Part shown: positions 6,564 through 8,080 of the stretch, piece after piece
Position numbering within the stretch: position 1 is the stretch's first letter
Layout of the letters: each line of letters opens with the position of its first letter
DNA from: Chersky-840 sp036511675
GTDB taxonomy: Bacteria; Actinomycetota; Acidimicrobiia; Acidimicrobiales; UBA8190
Assembly (NCBI GenBank): GCA_036511675.1
Contig: DATCBU010000059.1
Span: 1 to 8,080, forward strand
Length of the DNA: 8,080 bases
Direction: 5' to 3'
Notes under the pieces: model-generated
What the model was told of the DNA's origin: nothing
Seen by the model: the letters and a program-made list of their open reading frames with translations, nothing else
Databases searched by the model: none
Position numbers and translations under genes: made by a program

Positions 6564-7232
6564 TCAGGAGAACGACAGGGAACCCGCCACAATGGGGAGC
6601 TCGTTCAATCCGACCGAACATGTGACCGAGGATCGCCTCCAGCTGAGCGTGAACGACGAGCTCTTCCCCCCGTTGCCCCCGGTGAAATCACCGATCACGC
6701 TCGGCCGGGGTGAACCGGGCCCACCGAGCTTGAGCGTCTGATTCGTGTGCGACTTGCGTTGCACCCTGCCGAGCTTGACCCTCTGGGGTGCGAACGAGGT
6801 CAGGGGCGCGATCTTGGCCTTGTGGGTCTTCCAGCTCACGGTCAAGGTGCCGACCGATGTGTAGGAGCTCGTCCCCAACGTCGTGGCACAGCTCGTCCCG
6901 GTGTTGGCCACCAGTGCGCCCTTGAGTTGGCCGGTGATGGTGATGGGTGGGGGAAGCACGGGCGAGCTGCACCCATTCAGGGTGAGGGAGAGATGCACGG
7001 TCTCCAGCCCGCTGACGGTCCCGCGCGTTCGAAGATGGGGATCGAATCTCTCGAGCCCTGCCACCTGGGTGCAGACCACGGTCGCGTTGGCGACGGAGAT
7101 GACCTTGGCGCTCGCCGACACCGGCTGGCTGGCGACCACAGCGCTGGCGCCAGCCAGGAGCAGCCCGAGAAAGACCGCGGCGCCCGGCTTTGGCGCGCTG
7201 ATCCGCAACCGTGTTGGGGAAGCCAAGCTCAT
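6564..7232 (-). CDS. Small secreted beta-rich protein with four cysteines
   Basis: This 222-residue protein has a Sec signal peptide (hydrophobic core about 18-34, likely cleavage after the VSASA stretch near residue 42). The mature part is rich in Ser, Thr, Val and Gly in alternating patterns suggesting beta-strands. Four cysteines at 54, 88, 115 and 205 could form two disulfides outside the cell. Landmarks are NATVVCTQV (49-57), GTLTVSWKT (128-136) and the C-terminal GSLSFS. I recall similar small secreted proteins in actinomycetes, often several per genome, without a known function. No catalytic motif is visible. The ATG at 7232 is preferred over a TTG at 7247 because GGAGG lies four bases before it. 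The promoter at 7282-7310 gives a leader of roughly 40 bases, so it probably has its own transcript. It ends 95 bases before the phosphoesterase gene, and I see no terminator between them, so read-through is possible. Confidence 0.82.
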   Translation of the reverse strand: MSLASPTRLRISAPKPGAAVFLGLLLAGASAVVASQPVSASAKVISVANATVVCTQVAGLERFDPHLRTRGTVSGLETVHLSLTLNGCSSPVLPPPITITGQLKGALVANTGTSCATTLGTSSYTSVGTLTVSWKTHKAKIAPLTSFAPQRVKLGRVQRKSHTNQTLKLGGPGSPRPSVIGDFTGGNGGKSSSFTLSWRRSSVTCSVGLNELPIVAGSLSFS

Positions 7233-7281
7233 CGCGCCTCCGCTCAACCTCGCCCGGCCCGCATCGCAGGTCGACGATCAG

Positions 7282-7310
7282 ACGCTAAGTGCGCGCCCTG
7301 GGGCTGTCAA
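7282..7310 (-). promoter_or_regulatory. Near-consensus sigma-70-type promoter
   Basis: On the minus strand a perfect TTGACA (7310-7305) is followed by a 17-base spacer and TAGCGT (7287-7282), fitting the TAnnnT -10 rule. Transcription should start near 7275, about 40 bases before the ATG of the secreted four-cysteine protein at 7232, with GGAGG in between. Both boxes and the ideal spacing make this the best promoter in the window. It suggests strong expression by the housekeeping sigma factor. Confidence 0.72.
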
Positions 7311-7337
7311 CGGCCAGACCGCCATCCCGATTCCCGT

Positions 7338-7351
7338 GCCACCGCGGTGGC
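7338..7351. repeat. 14-bp perfect palindrome, candidate operator or hairpin
   Basis: GCCACCGCGGTGGC equals its own reverse complement. It lies 27 bases upstream of the -35 box at 7305-7310 and 61 bases after the stop of the alpha/beta hydrolase. It could be a binding site for a regulator of the promoter, or a 5-bp hairpin with a CGCG loop ending the hydrolase transcript. No T-run follows on the minus strand. Chance is also plausible in GC-rich DNA. Confidence 0.35.
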
Positions 7352-7412
7352 GGCGTCGGTGCTGGGAGTGGGCACGCGCCTCTCCTCGTGGCCCGCGGTG
7401 CGCCGGGACTGC

Positions 7413-8080
7413 CTACCCCAGCGCCGCGTCGAGCAGGGCGGCGAATCGTGCGGGGTCGGTCACAGGGGGAAGGTGTCCACTGTCGAGGCGCACCACGTGC
7501 GGGCGGGTCAGACGGGTGACCATCTCCTCTTGGATCTCGACAGGGACGGGGCGATCGCGCTCATTGATCACGTACGTCACCGGGACGTGGGAGATCGTCG
7601 ACCAGTGCACGGGTTGGAAGTAGTGGTGGACGGTATCGGGGACGCACCGCACGGGATCGACCATGAACGCGAGCGTGTCGTCATCGAGTGGATCGCCGCC
7701 ATACGCGGTCCGAAAGGGCTCTGGGTCGGTCGGCGCTCCAGGGAGGGTGATCACCGTGCCATCCCGATGCGCTTGCTCGAGCGTGCGGACGAGACCGTCA
7801 CGATGCTTGGGCCTCATGCAATCGATCCCGCAACCTCCCTCGGACGGCACCAGAGCGGCGCTGAGGACCACATGGGCCACCCGGTTTCCCAGTCCCGACA
7901 CCACCCCCGGCACGACGAGCCCACCCGAGGAATGCGCCACCACGACGATAGATCCTGCGACCTGCGCGTCCTCGATGTCGTCGAGAACTGAATCCACCTC
8001 CTCAGAAACCGTCAGCGTGGCGAGATCGGCGGGCTTTCCCGCTCTTCCCGGGAGGTCGACGGCGAGCGCCGGCCCATCGA
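7413..8080 (-). CDS. Alpha/beta hydrolase, N-terminus cut by the right edge
   Basis: The last 221 residues are visible and the frame stays open to the right edge; the missing part is probably only the first strand and oxyanion loop of the fold. The visible part starts with DGPALAVDLPGRAGKP, the usual strand and loop before helix A. The catalytic triad appears complete: the nucleophile is Ser50 in the elbow AHSSGG, the acid is Asp175 in NERDRPVP, and the histidine is His202 in DSGHLPP. Between them lies a cap-like insertion of about 70 residues. The layout resembles plant-methylesterase and EstC-like small-molecule esterases, a family-level comparison from memory. It is probably a cytoplasmic esterase of unknown substrate. 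A GTG at 7997 could be mistaken for the start, but coding sequence plainly continues upstream of it. It is followed by the 180-base gap with the palindrome and promoter, so it probably belongs to a separate transcript from the genes to its left. Confidence 0.88.
   Translation of the reverse strand, partial: DGPALAVDLPGRAGKPADLATLTVSEEVDSVLDDIEDAQVAGSIVVVAHSSGGLVVPGVVSGLGNRVAHVVLSAALVPSEGGCGIDCMRPKHRDGLVRTLEQAHRDGTVITLPGAPTDPEPFRTAYGGDPLDDDTLAFMVDPVRCVPDTVHHYFQPVHWSTISHVPVTYVINERDRPVPVEIQEEMVTRLTRPHVVRLDSGHLPPVTDPARFAALLDAALG

Noticed and set aside
6747..7991. Long plus-strand open frame of 414 codons.
   Set aside because: It is antisense to the secreted protein and the alpha/beta hydrolase, both of which have clear family features. 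Its composition (rich in Arg, Gly, His, Asp) is typical of a GC-rich shadow frame.

Overview
The window reads as ordinary chromosomal DNA from a high-GC Gram-positive bacterium, most likely an uncultured actinomycete. I infer this from the strong G/C bias at third codon positions, frequent GTG starts, a Tat-dependent lipoprotein, a PIG-V-like membrane glycosyltransferase, and small secreted proteins of a style I associate with Actinomycetota (possibly Acidimicrobiia). The taxon is an inference. Every gene I can support lies on the minus strand, so the window is best read from right to left.

From right to left: (1) an alpha/beta hydrolase whose N-terminus is cut by the right edge (7413-8080). 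(2) A 180-base gap holding a 14-bp perfect palindrome and a near-consensus sigma-70-type promoter, TTGACA-17-TAGCGT. (3) The small secreted four-cysteine protein served by that promoter (6564-7232). (4) A probable operon of a Tat-exported lipoprotein phosphoesterase of the phospholipase C/acid phosphatase family (5113-6468), a GT1-type GT-B glycosyltransferase starting 7 bases after it (3930-5105), and a multi-pass PIG-V-like GT-C glycosyltransferase (2754-3860). (5) A TrmA/RlmC/RlmD-type 5-methyluridine RNA methyltransferase with its iron-sulfur cysteines (1320-2507). (6) Abutting its stop codon, a decayed GGDEF diguanylate cyclase gene that has lost most of its PAS domain and carries a one-base frameshift in a homopolymer (661-1319). 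(7) A 309-base non-coding stretch with an 8-bp inverted repeat. (8) The first 117 codons of another secreted protein, cut by the left edge (1-351).

The most coherent biology is the three-gene set of exported phosphoesterase, GT1 and GT-C glycosyltransferase. It suggests cell-envelope lipid or glycan metabolism: turnover of phospholipid or another phosphodiester alongside glycolipid synthesis. That link is an inference from gene order. I found no CRISPR array, tRNA, rRNA, transposase, phage gene or defence system. Nothing in the window looks like a clearly new biological system. The points most worth a second look are the envelope cluster, the broken GGDEF gene, and the start-site and promoter details.
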